Positions 1 to 11,582 of a stretch of 64,000 bases of DNA are shown piece after piece (within the stretch, counting starts at the first letter, position 1; the number at the start of each line of letters is the position of its first letter). Made by a program: the position numbers and the translations under genes. The notes beneath the pieces were generated by a model, which ran no database searches, was not told the DNA's origin, and was given only the letters and a program-made list of their open reading frames with translations. The stretch covers positions 372,001 to 436,000 of the forward strand of contig CAWJHQ010000001.1 of the NCBI GenBank assembly GCA_963842775.1, written 5' to 3'. Origin of the DNA: R-RK-3 sp963842775. GTDB taxonomy: Bacteria; Pseudomonadota; Alphaproteobacteria; Rhizobiales; Rhodomicrobiaceae.

Positions 1-957
1 GTCCGGATTGAACAGACGGGTTTGATAACGGGTCCCATAATCGCACAGCATTGTCACGATCCTGTGGCCGGGGCCGAGCTCGCGCGCCAGCCGCACTGCG
101 CCGGCGACGTTCATGCCGCTGGAGCCGCCAAGGCAGAGGCCTTCCTCACGCAGCATCTGGAACACCCGGTCGACGGCCTCGGCGTCGGGGATCTGATAGG
201 CCCTGTCGATCTCGACGCCTTCGAGGTTGGCGGTGATTCGGCCCTGGCCGATGCCCTCCGTGATCGAGGAGCCCTCGGATTTCAGCTCGCCCGTCGTGTA
301 ATAGCTGTAGAGCGCCGCTCCCATCGGGTCGGCGAGGCCGATAATGATGTCGCGGCGCTTGGCCTTCAGCCCCATCGACACGCCGCCCAGCGTGCCGCCC
401 GTGCCGACGGCGCAAATGAAGGCATCGAGATCGCCATCGGTCTGCGCCCAGATTTCCTCGGCGGTCGTGCGCATATGCCCGTCGCGATTGGCGACATTGT
501 CGAACTGATTCGCCCAGAAGGCGCCGTTCGGCTCGGTTTCCGCCAGACGTTCGGCGAGCCGCTGCGAATATTTGACGTAGTTGTTCGGGTTGCGATAGGG
601 CACGGCCGGCACTTCCACAACCTGCGCGCCGAGCAGCCGGAGCGTGTCCTTCTTCTCCTCCGACTGCGTTTCGGGAATGACGATCACGGTCCGGTGGCCC
701 AGCGCGTTGGCGACGACGGCGATGCCGATGCCGGTGTTGCCCGCGGTGCCTTCGACGATCACGCCGCCCGGCCGCAACAGCCCTTTCTCGAGCGCATCTT
801 GAATAATGAACAGTCCGGCGCGATCTTTCACCGACTGGCCGGGATTCATGAATTCGGCTTTGCCTAGAATTTCGCAACCGGTTTCATCCGATGCGGCCTT
901 AAGACGGATAAGCGGGGTATTTCCGATCGCCTCTATGACCGATGACCTGATGTCCAC
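1..957 (-). CDS. cysK: Cysteine synthase (O-acetylserine sulfhydrylase), C-terminus cut by window edge
   Basis: PLP enzyme that makes L-cysteine from O-acetylserine and sulfide in the cytoplasm. Reading leftward from a GTG at 957 (AAGGAG about 10 nt upstream), the protein opens with DIRSSVIEAIGNTPLIRL. The PLP lysine is about K44 in PGQSVKDRA, the substrate loop is EGTAGNTGIG, and the phosphate-binding glycines are in VGTGGTLGG. It is still open at base 1 with RLFNPD, which in this family lies roughly 15-25 residues before the end, so about 319 residues are visible. The plus-strand and other minus-strand open frames here are shadows. The exact subgroup (CysK versus a cystathionine beta-synthase-like paralogue) is inferred. 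Confidence 0.9.
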   Translation of the reverse strand, partial: MDIRSSVIEAIGNTPLIRLKAASDETGCEILGKAEFMNPGQSVKDRAGLFIIQDALEKGLLRPGGVIVEGTAGNTGIGIAVVANALGHRTVIVIPETQSEEKKDTLRLLGAQVVEVPAVPYRNPNNYVKYSQRLAERLAETEPNGAFWANQFDNVANRDGHMRTTAEEIWAQTDGDLDAFICAVGTGGTLGGVSMGLKAKRRDIIIGLADPMGAALYSYYTTGELKSEGSSITEGIGQGRITANLEGVEIDRAYQIPDAEAVDRVFQMLREEGLCLGGSSGMNVAGAVRLARELGPGHRIVTMLCDYGTRYQTRLFNPD

Positions 958-1093
958 TTCTGTCCGTCTCCTTCTCGCCATGGACTTCGCATGCGGCGCT
1001 GCCACGCGAAGCATACGTAAAGCATTTATTCTGTAGCCGCAGCGAAAAACGCTGTGTTATAGACCGAGGCCACGTCGGTCGCGCGGCGCCTTC

Positions 1094-1178
1094 GCGGGCG
1101 TGGCGGAACTGGTAGACGCGCTGGATTTAGGTTCCAGTGACGAAAGTCGTGGGGGTTCAAGTCCCTCCGCCCGCACCA
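1094..1178 (+). tRNA. tRNA-Leu (anticodon TAG)
   Basis: An 85-nt cloverleaf including an encoded CCA. The acceptor GCGGGCG pairs with CGCCCGC. The anticodon loop is TTTAGGT with anticodon TAG. A long class II variable arm and the T-loop GTTCAAGTC are present. It lies just upstream of tig on the same strand. Confidence 0.96.
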
Positions 1179-1245
1179 TATATTCCAGCGTCACGCGCGA
1201 TGAGCTTAAGCCAGTAAAACGAATTCCCGGAAGATAAGAATTCCC

Positions 1246-2664
1246 ATGCAAATAACCGAAACCCTGTCTGACGGATTGAAGCGCGAGCTCAAGATCGTCA
1301 TTGCCGCCAATGAGTTGGATGAGCGCTTGAACAGCAAGCTCGACGAGCTCAAGGATAAAGTACATTTGAAGGGTTTCCGGCCGGGCAAAGTTCCGATCGA
1401 CCACATCAAAAAGGTTTACGGCCGCTCCGCGATGGCGGAGGTCGTGCAGCAGGCGGTCGAGGAAACGACGGCCAAGGCCATGTCCGGCCGTGATGAGCGC
1501 CCCGCCTTCCAGCCCAATATCCGGCTGCCGGAAGACGAAGGCACCGTGAACAACGTGATGGATGGCGGGCACGACCTGGAATTCATCATGTCCTTCGAGG
1601 TGCTGCCGAAAATCGACCTGACCGACCTGAAGAAGCTCGAAGTCGAGCGGCCGGTCGCGCAGGTGGGCGCCGAGGAAGTCGACAAGGCCATCGACCGCAT
1701 GCGCGAAGCCAATATGGCCTATGACGCGAAGGACACGCCCGCCGAAACCGGCGATCGGCTGACCCTGAACTTTGTCGGCAAGATCGACGGCGAGCCGTTC
1801 GAGGGCGGCGCGGCGGAAGACGCGCATGTGATTCTCGGGCGCGGCATGTTCATCCCCGGCTTCGAGGAAGGCCTTGCTGGCGCCAAGACGGGCGAGGAGC
1901 GGACGGTGACGGCAACGTTCCCCGAAAATTATCAGGCCGCCCATCTTGCGGGAAAGGCCGCCCAATTCGATGTAACGGTTAAGGAAGTCGCCGCACCGCG
2001 CCTTCCCGAGGCCAACGACGAATTCGCCAAGTCATTGGGTCTGGATTCTCTCGCGAAATTGAAGGACGCCCTGAAAGAACGCATTTCCAAGGACTATTCC
2101 GAAGCGTCCCGCAACCGGGCGAAGCGCTCGCTTCTGGACGCTCTCGACGAGGCGCACAAATTCGAGCTGCCGCCTTCGCTGGTGGAGAACGAGTTCGAGG
2201 CGGTGTGGAAGGAAGTTACCCAGCATCTCGAGCGCGCCCAGAAGACGTTCGAGGACGAAGGCAGCACGGAGGAGAAGGCTCGCGGCGAATATCACACCAT
2301 GGCCGAGCGCCGGGTTCGCCTTGGGCTGGTGCTGTCCGAAATCGGTCAGCGCAACGAGATCAAGGTCACGGATGAAGAGGTCCGCCGCGCCGTCATGCAG
2401 CGGGCGCAGCAATATCCGGGGCAGGAGCGCAAGGTCGTCGAGTTCTACAAGAACAACCCGAACGCACTGATGGAATTGCGCGCCCCGATCTTCGAGGACA
2501 AGGTCGTCGATTTCGCGCTGGAACTTGCCAATGTGAAGGAAAAGACCGTCACCGCCGAGGAACTGTTCAAGCCCGACGGCGACGATGATGAACACGAGCA
2601 TGTGCACGGTCCGGATTGCGATCATGATCACGATCACGACCACCATCACCACCATCATGGATAA
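1246..2664 (+). CDS. tig: Trigger factor, ribosome-associated chaperone and prolyl isomerase
   Basis: A 472-residue cytoplasmic chaperone that binds the ribosome exit tunnel and shelters nascent chains. The N-terminal domain carries the ribosome-docking signature GFRPGKVP at residues 43-50. A FKBP-type PPIase domain follows at roughly 165-245 (GDRLTLNFVGKIDGEPFEGG), then the helical C-terminal arms. The usual family length is about 430-450; the surplus is an acidic, histidine-rich tail of about 25 residues (alternating H and D, ending in six His and Gly). The tail could bind Ni or Zn, which is inference. tig stands upstream of clpP, clpX and lon on the same strand, the classic order. Confidence 0.97.
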   Translation: MQITETLSDGLKRELKIVIAANELDERLNSKLDELKDKVHLKGFRPGKVPIDHIKKVYGRSAMAEVVQQAVEETTAKAMSGRDERPAFQPNIRLPEDEGTVNNVMDGGHDLEFIMSFEVLPKIDLTDLKKLEVERPVAQVGAEEVDKAIDRMREANMAYDAKDTPAETGDRLTLNFVGKIDGEPFEGGAAEDAHVILGRGMFIPGFEEGLAGAKTGEERTVTATFPENYQAAHLAGKAAQFDVTVKEVAAPRLPEANDEFAKSLGLDSLAKLKDALKERISKDYSEASRNRAKRSLLDALDEAHKFELPPSLVENEFEAVWKEVTQHLERAQKTFEDEGSTEEKARGEYHTMAERRVRLGLVLSEIGQRNEIKVTDEEVRRAVMQRAQQYPGQERKVVEFYKNNPNALMELRAPIFEDKVVDFALELANVKEKTVTAEELFKPDGDDDEHEHVHGPDCDHDHDHDHHHHHHG

Positions 2665-2716
2665 AATACGGACGGACATGCCGCGCCGACAGAGCCCTGG
2701 AGCATGGGAAATGGGC

Positions 2717-2739
2717 GTGCTTAATGGAGCGTTAAGCAC
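2717..2739 (+). promoter_or_regulatory. Stem-loop between tig and clpP
   Basis: A perfect 8-bp hairpin (GTGCTTAA, 7-nt loop, TTAAGCAC) in the 162-bp tig-clpP gap. No U-tract follows, so it is not a standard intrinsic terminator. It may be an RNA-processing or attenuation element; the function is not shown by sequence. Confidence 0.45.
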
Positions 2740-2826
2740 CGGGCGGTTCTATATTCGATGAGGGCGAATCATCGAGCTTACGGATTGAGAGGCGGCCGCG
2801 CCGCCGGATAATTTTGGAGTGAAGCC

Positions 2827-3483
2827 ATGCGCGATCCAATTGATTTATACATGCAGACGCTGGTGCCGATGGTCGTCGAGCAAACGAACCGCGGCGAACG
2901 CGCCTATGATATTTATTCGCGGCTGCTGAAAGAGCGGATCATTTTCGTCACCGGGCCGATCGAAGATCACCTCGCTTCTCTCGTGGTTGCTCAGCTCCTC
3001 TATGCGGAAGCCGAGAACCCGAAGAAAGAGATCGCGATGTACATCAATTCGCCCGGCGGCGTGGTGACATCAGGCATGGCGATCTACGACACGATGCAGT
3101 TCATTCGCCCGCCCGTCGCTACGCTCTGCGTCGGCCAGGCGGCGTCGATGGGATCCCTGCTGCTTGCGGCCGGCGAACCGGGCATGCGCTATGCGCTGCC
3201 GCATGCCCGAATCATGGTGCATCAGCCCTCCGGCGGCTTCCAGGGGCAGGCCAGCGACATCGAACGCCACGCACGGGAAATCCTCGCCATCCGTCAGCGG
3301 CTCAACGAAGTCTATGCCAAGCATACGGGACAACCCGTACAGGTGATTGCGGATGCTCTTGAGCGCGATAATTTTATGACCTCTGAAGGCGCACAGAAAT
3401 TCGGCCTGATTGACGAGGTTTTGACCAAACGCCTCCCCAATGAAGGCGCGATTCCCACGCTGCCGCGAGGACGGGTTGACTAA
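2827..3483 (+). CDS. clpP: ATP-dependent Clp protease proteolytic subunit
   Basis: Serine peptidase that forms the two-ring, 14-subunit barrel degrading substrates unfolded by ClpX or ClpA. The 218 residues match the family length. The catalytic triad is visible: Ser107 in GQAASMGS, His132 in RIMVHQP, and Asp181 in LERDNFM. The start is set by GGAGTGAAGCC just before ATG. It sits between tig and clpX on the same strand, with a 368-bp gap to clpX. Confidence 0.98.
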   Translation: MRDPIDLYMQTLVPMVVEQTNRGERAYDIYSRLLKERIIFVTGPIEDHLASLVVAQLLYAEAENPKKEIAMYINSPGGVVTSGMAIYDTMQFIRPPVATLCVGQAASMGSLLLAAGEPGMRYALPHARIMVHQPSGGFQGQASDIERHAREILAIRQRLNEVYAKHTGQPVQVIADALERDNFMTSEGAQKFGLIDEVLTKRLPNEGAIPTLPRGRVD

Positions 3484-3851
3484 TGGATGAATTGGTGCGG
3501 AGAATAGGATTCTGAAGCGGCACGTACGGAACCATGAACAGGATCGTCGCGCCGGGTCAGGGTGAGCCGCTAAAACTCGCTGAAATCCCGCTCCGTAAAG
3601 CGGTCGTATCTGTCAGGAGCGTATGTTTGCCTCGTGAGGGTTGTGTGCAGAATTTCCCACCCTTTGGCTGCCGGATCACAGCCGGACCTCGGCAAGCGCT
3701 CGCGATTAGAGAAATCTTGATGAATATCCGAATAGCATACAGGCCTGGTCGCCGTGCGCCTTCCGGTGGGCGGTTGACGAGGAGGAGCAATTAGCGTGGC
3801 AAAAAACTGCGTCGATTGGGCAAGTTCCACCGGAACGACTGAGGTAGGTGA
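3484..3851. other. clpP-clpX intergenic region, no recognised gene
   Basis: A 368-bp gap. It contains an 86-codon plus-strand open frame and a longer minus-strand frame that are mutually overlapping and resemble no family I know. The size suggests that clpX has its own promoter here, as is usual, but I cannot point to specific boxes. Confidence 0.4.
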
Positions 3852-5111
<1,260 letters not shown>

Positions 5112-5354
5112 CGAAAGGCTGCCTAAGCTGTCTCAGGCGTATCGCGCAACGGGGATCGGTGGAGTTGATTTCGGAAGGCCGAGTAGCCACTTACTTGTGG
5201 CTTGCAACTGGTTGACCGAAGACGATCCGGCGGTGTCGGCATCGGACAGCCGAGTCCTTCTCGAAGCCCGTCATCGGGAACCAGTTCATTCATCCGCCAG
5301 ACATCCGCAAGGATGTAAGATTTGCGCGGCCAAGCCTTTCCAGGGAGACCCCAG

Positions 5355-7785
<2,431 letters not shown>

Positions 7786-7791
7786 GAGTGC

Positions 7792-7830
7792 TGCGGCTGC
7801 GTACAAGCGCGGCCGCAACCTCATTTTTTG
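7792..7830 (+). terminator. Intrinsic terminator of lon
   Basis: A 10-bp stem with one G-T pair (TGCGGCTGCG with CGCGGCCGCA), loop TACAAG, then ACCTCA and a run of six T. It starts 6 nt after the lon stop codon. Confidence 0.8.
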
Positions 7831-8080
7831 TTGCTCTCCTTCGATTTTCCGTGTTGGCTGCGGAAAATATCTTCTTCAAATGTCCAAATATCTGGATAAG
7901 GTAATGCTCCATCCGCAGGGGTAATCCTCACCCGGATGGACTGCGCGGCTCGGAAATCTCAGGACTTCCGGCGGCAAACGTCACCCGGCTGTACGCGGGG
8001 CAGCTCCTGCGAGCAGGCCATGGTTCGCCGCTCGGGGTGATGTAGGGAATACAAATGGAGAATGAAGAAAAGGGACAACC

Positions 8081-8356
8081 ATGAATAAGACGGATTTGGT
8101 CGCGGCTGTTGCCGACGATGCGCAGATCGGCAAGGATAAGGCGGCTGCGGCGGTTGAGTGAGTAATCAAGCAAATTCAATCCGCATTGCTCGAAGGCCAG
8201 GAAGTCCGCCTACCGGGCTTCGGTAATTTCAAAGTCGCCGACCGTAAGGCCACTACGGCCCGCAATCCCCGTACCGGCGAGACAGTCAACGTGCCGGCCA
8301 GTAAGGTCGCAAAATTCGCGCCTGCAAAAGGCCTGAAGGAAGCTCTGAACGGCTGA
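8081..8356 (+). CDS. hupB: Histone-like DNA-binding protein HU with an in-frame TGA at codon 27
   Basis: Small nucleoid protein that binds and bends DNA as a dimer. The frame from ATG 8081 (AAAAGGGA just upstream) to TGA 8356 would encode 91 residues, the usual HU length: MNKTDLVAAVADDAQIGKDK, then EVRLPGFGNF and the DNA-binding arm ARNPRTGETV. Codon 27 (8159-8161) is TGA where relatives carry an alanine-type residue (AVE-stop-VIKQIQ). The frame continues perfectly afterwards, so this may be a base-call error, or a nonsense mutation in a conserved gene. hup directly after lon is the conserved order. Confidence 0.85.
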
Positions 8357-8405
8357 CAGCCAAAGGCGGAAGAAGCGCGGGGCTTCCCGCGCTTGACAAG
8401 ATTAC

Positions 8406-8435
8406 AGCCCTCTCCTTCATCGGAGGGGGCTTTTT
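8406..8435 (+). terminator. Intrinsic terminator after hupB
   Basis: GCCCTCTCC, loop TTCAT, then GGAGGGGGC and five T. It lies 50 bp downstream of the HU stop codon. Confidence 0.75.
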
Positions 8436-8482
8436 CATGTCCGGCGTTCGCGGTGGCGCATCGTCCGGAACTGGCCGTCGCG

Positions 8483-8576
8483 CCTTTCCGTTCCGATTGC
8501 ATCGGAACGCGGCCCTGTCTCTTGTTTGGTCGCATTTTCGCGACGCAAACCGGCATCCACTTGCTGGAAATGCTTC
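8483..8576. repeat. Interspersed palindromic repeat, family with TTTTCGCGACGCAAACCGG core
   Basis: Contains TTCCGATTGCATCGGAA followed by a GTCGCATTTTCGCGACGCA palindrome and an end resembling AAATGCT. The same block occurs, in either orientation, at 23341-23497 (two tandem copies) and 40182-40285. The structure is of the REP/MITE type with no coding content. Confidence 0.75.
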
Positions 8577-8990
8577 TCATCCCCGCCTTGCCGGCGGTAG
8601 CCTTGCCTGGAAGGCGAAGCCATCGTCACCAATAGAGGCTCACGAAGGGCCGCGGGCTTGCTTGCAGCAAGCAGCCAACACTCCAGACGCCTGGCGCGGC
8701 CTGGTCCCTCGACGAACATCCAATGCAGCGAAGGTGACCTCTTCCAAGGCGAACGCTGAGTTCGCTGCAAATGCCCGCGTTGGGAAGTGGAGGCGACGAA
8801 TTTCGCTGAATGGGGAAAGCAAATGCGCTGCGTGCGGAAGTCAGATCGACACGGTAGGCGAGGCTACCAGTCTCCAGATAAGCAGGAGGGCTTTCCAAGC
8901 CAAGCGTCGCACGAGAGCGCAGATGGCAACCAATGCGGTTTATGGGCTCCCCGCAGGCCTCGGTTGAGCTTCCCCAAGGGCGCGGCGCTT
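8577..8990. other. Non-coding stretch between repeats
   Basis: About 410 bp with several overlapping open frames on both strands, none with a recognisable product or convincing ribosome site. It lies between two interspersed repeats and may itself be repeat-derived. I see nothing supportable as a gene. Confidence 0.4.
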
Positions 8991-9255
8991 ATACCAAGTC
9001 CCGGTGACATGAACCCATGCCGTCAGACCGGCACGAGCCTCACCTCTCCCATGGGGAGAGAGCCTGCCCCCGTGCAGACGGGGGTCGGCGCGGAAAGCGC
9101 CGGGTGAGGGGTTTTTGCGCCTATATATCAACTGCTTACCCCTCACCCCAACCCTCTCCCAATGGGAGAGGGAGCGACGCCTCCGCGGTTAAGGGCGGAC
9201 ATTTACAGCCGACGATGATTGACGCGCGTCGGTCGCACTTTCAGAGATCTGGTAT
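8991..9255. repeat. MITE-like element, copy 1, with imperfect terminal inverted repeats
   Basis: Starts ATACCAAGTCCCGG and ends TTTCAGAGATCTGGTAT; the two ends are imperfect inverted repeats. Internally it carries the CTCTCCCATGGGGAGAG palindrome, the GGGTGAGGGG / CCCCTCACCC arms and the TATATATCAACTGC spacer. It matches 23498-23730 over its whole length and 32241-32410 over its left part. Confidence 0.7.
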
Positions 9256-9509
9256 TACTCAGTTGGACCATCGCGAGCCAAATCAAGCAAGGTAGTCGTC
9301 AAGTATTTATGCAATTTAAAGTTGCATAAATTGTGGTGTGACTGCCACAATTCGGAGCTTTGAACTCCGCCGCCGCAAATCGCCAAGTTGTTCCACGGCG
9401 AATCACCATAACTCTTCGCGTCGCGGCGCCATGAACGCCGATGGGGGATGCGGAATTTCCGCGCTGTAACTGTCGCGTATGCGTTTGGGCACTTTTGAGG
9501 GAAATATAA

Positions 9510-10313
9510 ATGCGCAGAGCAATAATCGCTGCTTTTGCAGCGACCGCGACCATGGGCACGACGGCTTATGCGGCTGATATCCACGCCAAGGGAGGTTCTC
9601 TGAAGGACGCTCCCGTCGCCTACGACGCCCCGGCTGCAATCTGGGCCGGTCTCTACGTTGGCGGCTCGGCCGGCTTCGGTGTCGGTGACACGTCGGGACG
9701 GCTGAAGTTCAACAAACGTGACGAAGAAGACTATGAAACCGTCGAGCGCCTCAGCTTCGACGAAGGTGAGGGCGGCTTCGACTTCGCAAGCCTGTTCAGC
9801 TCCGACTATGATGTCGACGGCGCCATCTATGGCGTTCATGTCGGCTATAATTTCCAGCGCGATGATCTCGTATTCGGCGTCGAATTCGGCTTGAACGGCA
9901 CGGACATAGACGGCTCCGACTCATGCGGATTTTTGGGCCTTGCCAAATGCGAGCGCTCGCTCGACTGGTACGCCACCGCGGTCGGCCGCTTGGGCTATGC
10001 CGCGGACAGGACGCTGTTCTACGGCTTCGGCGGCGTCGCCTGGGGCGAAGTCCAGACGGACATCAACCTCTTTGGCCACGGTATCAGCGGCGAAGAAACT
10101 CACGTCGGCTGGGTCGCCGGCCTCGGCATCGAGCATGCCATGTCCGACCGCTTCAGCGTCCGGGTGGAATACTCCCATGTCGACTTCGGCGAGGAAGATC
10201 ATTCGCTGGGCGACGGGCTCTCCAGCGAAGTGGACCTTAGCTTCGACGCGATCAAGGTCGGCGCGAGCTACAAGATCACCGGCGGTCACGAATCTCTCGA
10301 ACCTCTCAAGTAA
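9510..10313 (+). CDS. Outer membrane beta-barrel protein (Omp31/porin-like family)
   Basis: A 267-residue protein with a signal peptide (cleavage about residue 22, after AYAA). A linker rich in A, P and D follows, then WAGLYVGGSAGFGVG, the start of the 8-strand barrel typical of Omp25/Omp31-type proteins. Alternating beta strands run to the end (IKVGASYKI). A short SLEPLK tail replaces the usual terminal aromatic residue; the paralogue downstream ends AEPLK in the same way. The function is probably structural or a small-solute pore; the substrate is unknown. An intrinsic terminator follows. Confidence 0.85.
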   Translation: MRRAIIAAFAATATMGTTAYAADIHAKGGSLKDAPVAYDAPAAIWAGLYVGGSAGFGVGDTSGRLKFNKRDEEDYETVERLSFDEGEGGFDFASLFSSDYDVDGAIYGVHVGYNFQRDDLVFGVEFGLNGTDIDGSDSCGFLGLAKCERSLDWYATAVGRLGYAADRTLFYGFGGVAWGEVQTDINLFGHGISGEETHVGWVAGLGIEHAMSDRFSVRVEYSHVDFGEEDHSLGDGLSSEVDLSFDAIKVGASYKITGGHESLEPLK

Positions 10314-10346
10314 AAATACCTTCGTAAACTCTCCTCTCATCTCCTC

Positions 10347-10383
10347 GGCAGCCAGGCATCAGCTCTTGGCTGCCTCTTTTTTT
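10347..10383 (+). terminator. Intrinsic terminator after the first outer membrane protein gene
   Basis: Stem GGCAGCCA / TGGCTGCC with a 12-nt loop, then TCTTTTTTT. It lies 33 bp after the stop codon. Confidence 0.8.
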
Positions 10384-10652
10384 GATATGGTTGGATAGAT
10401 CAGTAAATGTCTCAATAAGAGACAGTGAAACCCGTAGTGTCACCAATCAAAAGAAGAGTAATTTTCTTATAACAACCATAGGTTGTAGTTTTCGTCACAG
10501 AACAGACACAGTTCGCCACAATGTCGATGTGCGATTACTCATAGTGATTGCAATCTTTCCCTGCCTGGCTTTCCGTAACAACAGACACCTGCGCGCACTC
10601 AGTCAACGACGCGTGGTGGACACTTTTTGGGGCACTTGCAGTGGAGGGATTG

Positions 10653-11471
10653 ATGCGTAAATTGGCGGTATTATCCGCGGTTGTTGCGATGGTGGGGGGC
10701 GTTAACGCAGCGTCCGCGGCGGACCTGTCCAGTCAGGGCGGGTCTTATAAGGATACACCGTATGAAGCGCCGGCGGCGCCGATCTGGGGCGGGCTGTATG
10801 TCGGCGGACATGTAGGCGGCTTATGGAATGATGGCGGCGACACGTCAAAGTGGTGCCGTAAGAAGCGCACGACAATGAGGCGGAATTCCGTACTGGCTAA
10901 AATCGAGGTCAGTTACCAGCCTCGCTGTAAGGTATGCGTACGATTGGAAGGAAGTCAAGCACGTCAAGTTTTCCGATGAGGATGACGACGTCACGTTCAT
11001 CGGCGGTGTGCACATAGGCTATAATTGGCAGTCCGGCGACCGGGTCTTCGGTGTGGAAGCAGATGCCAGCTTCGGCGACGGCGTTGACTACCTTGCCTCT
11101 TTGCGCGCCCGTCTTGGCTATGCAATGGACAATCTGCTGCTCTATGTCACCGCAGGTGTGGCATTCGCTGGCTTTGACGACTCGACCGTCGTGATGTCCA
11201 TACGACTACTATCAAGAAGTCGCTCGACTTTTCCGGAGATAGCGAAGTCGGTGCTGTGGTCGGCGTTGGCGGAGAATATAAGCTTTCGTCAAACTGGAGC
11301 GTCGGCGTCGAAGGTCTCTATTACTTCTTCGGCGATGGCGATGACAGCAAGGAATGGGAGAAGTACTGCAAGGAGTACAAGCTCGTGCATGAAGACGACA
11401 ACGATCTCTTCGTCGTCCGCGCGCGCCTGAGCTACCACTTCCAAGACGAATACGCAGAGCCGCTGAAATAA
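10653..11471 (+). pseudogene. Second Omp31-like outer membrane protein, multiply frameshifted
   Basis: Paralogue of the preceding gene. ATG 10653 opens a signal peptide (MRKLAVLSAVVAMVGGVNAA) and the shared motifs SSQGGSYKDTP and IWGGLYVGG. The frame is lost between about 10850 and 10970, where all three frames contain stops. It resumes one frame over (FIGGVHIGYNWQSGDRVFG), shifts back near 11196, and finishes with LSYHFQDEYAEPLK. The first half of the barrel is unreadable, so this may be real decay rather than a single error. It is followed by a good terminator. Confidence 0.75.
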
Positions 11472-11495
11472 ACTGAAGACAAGCGTTGAGAATAA

Positions 11496-11526
11496 GAAAC
11501 GGGGCCTCGCGCCCCGTTTTTATTTT
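11496..11526 (+). terminator. Intrinsic terminator after the second outer membrane protein gene
   Basis: AAACGGGGC, loop CTCGC, GCCCCGTTTTTATTTT: a 9-bp GC-rich stem followed by a T-rich tail, 25 bp after the stop codon. Confidence 0.85.
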
Positions 11527-11582
11527 GTCCGTGCTTGATGCTTGGCCGCTCTTCGTTTTCAAGCAACGCCGCTTGCCGCGCT

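Noticed and set aside
2032..2739. 235-codon minus-strand frame opposite tig
   Set aside because: Antisense shadow of a highly conserved gene; composition (H, L, V, D rich) reflects the complementary strand.
3534..3794. 86-codon plus-strand frame in the clpP-clpX gap
   Set aside because: No ribosome site, no family resemblance, and a competing minus-strand frame over the same bases. Typical of high-GC non-coding DNA.
8159..8161. TGA in HU as a selenocysteine codon
   Set aside because: HU proteins have no redox residue there, and no SECIS-like hairpin is evident right after the codon.
8437..8967. 176-codon plus-strand frame between hupB and the MITE
   Set aside because: Overlaps an interspersed repeat, has no start signal and no recognisable domain.
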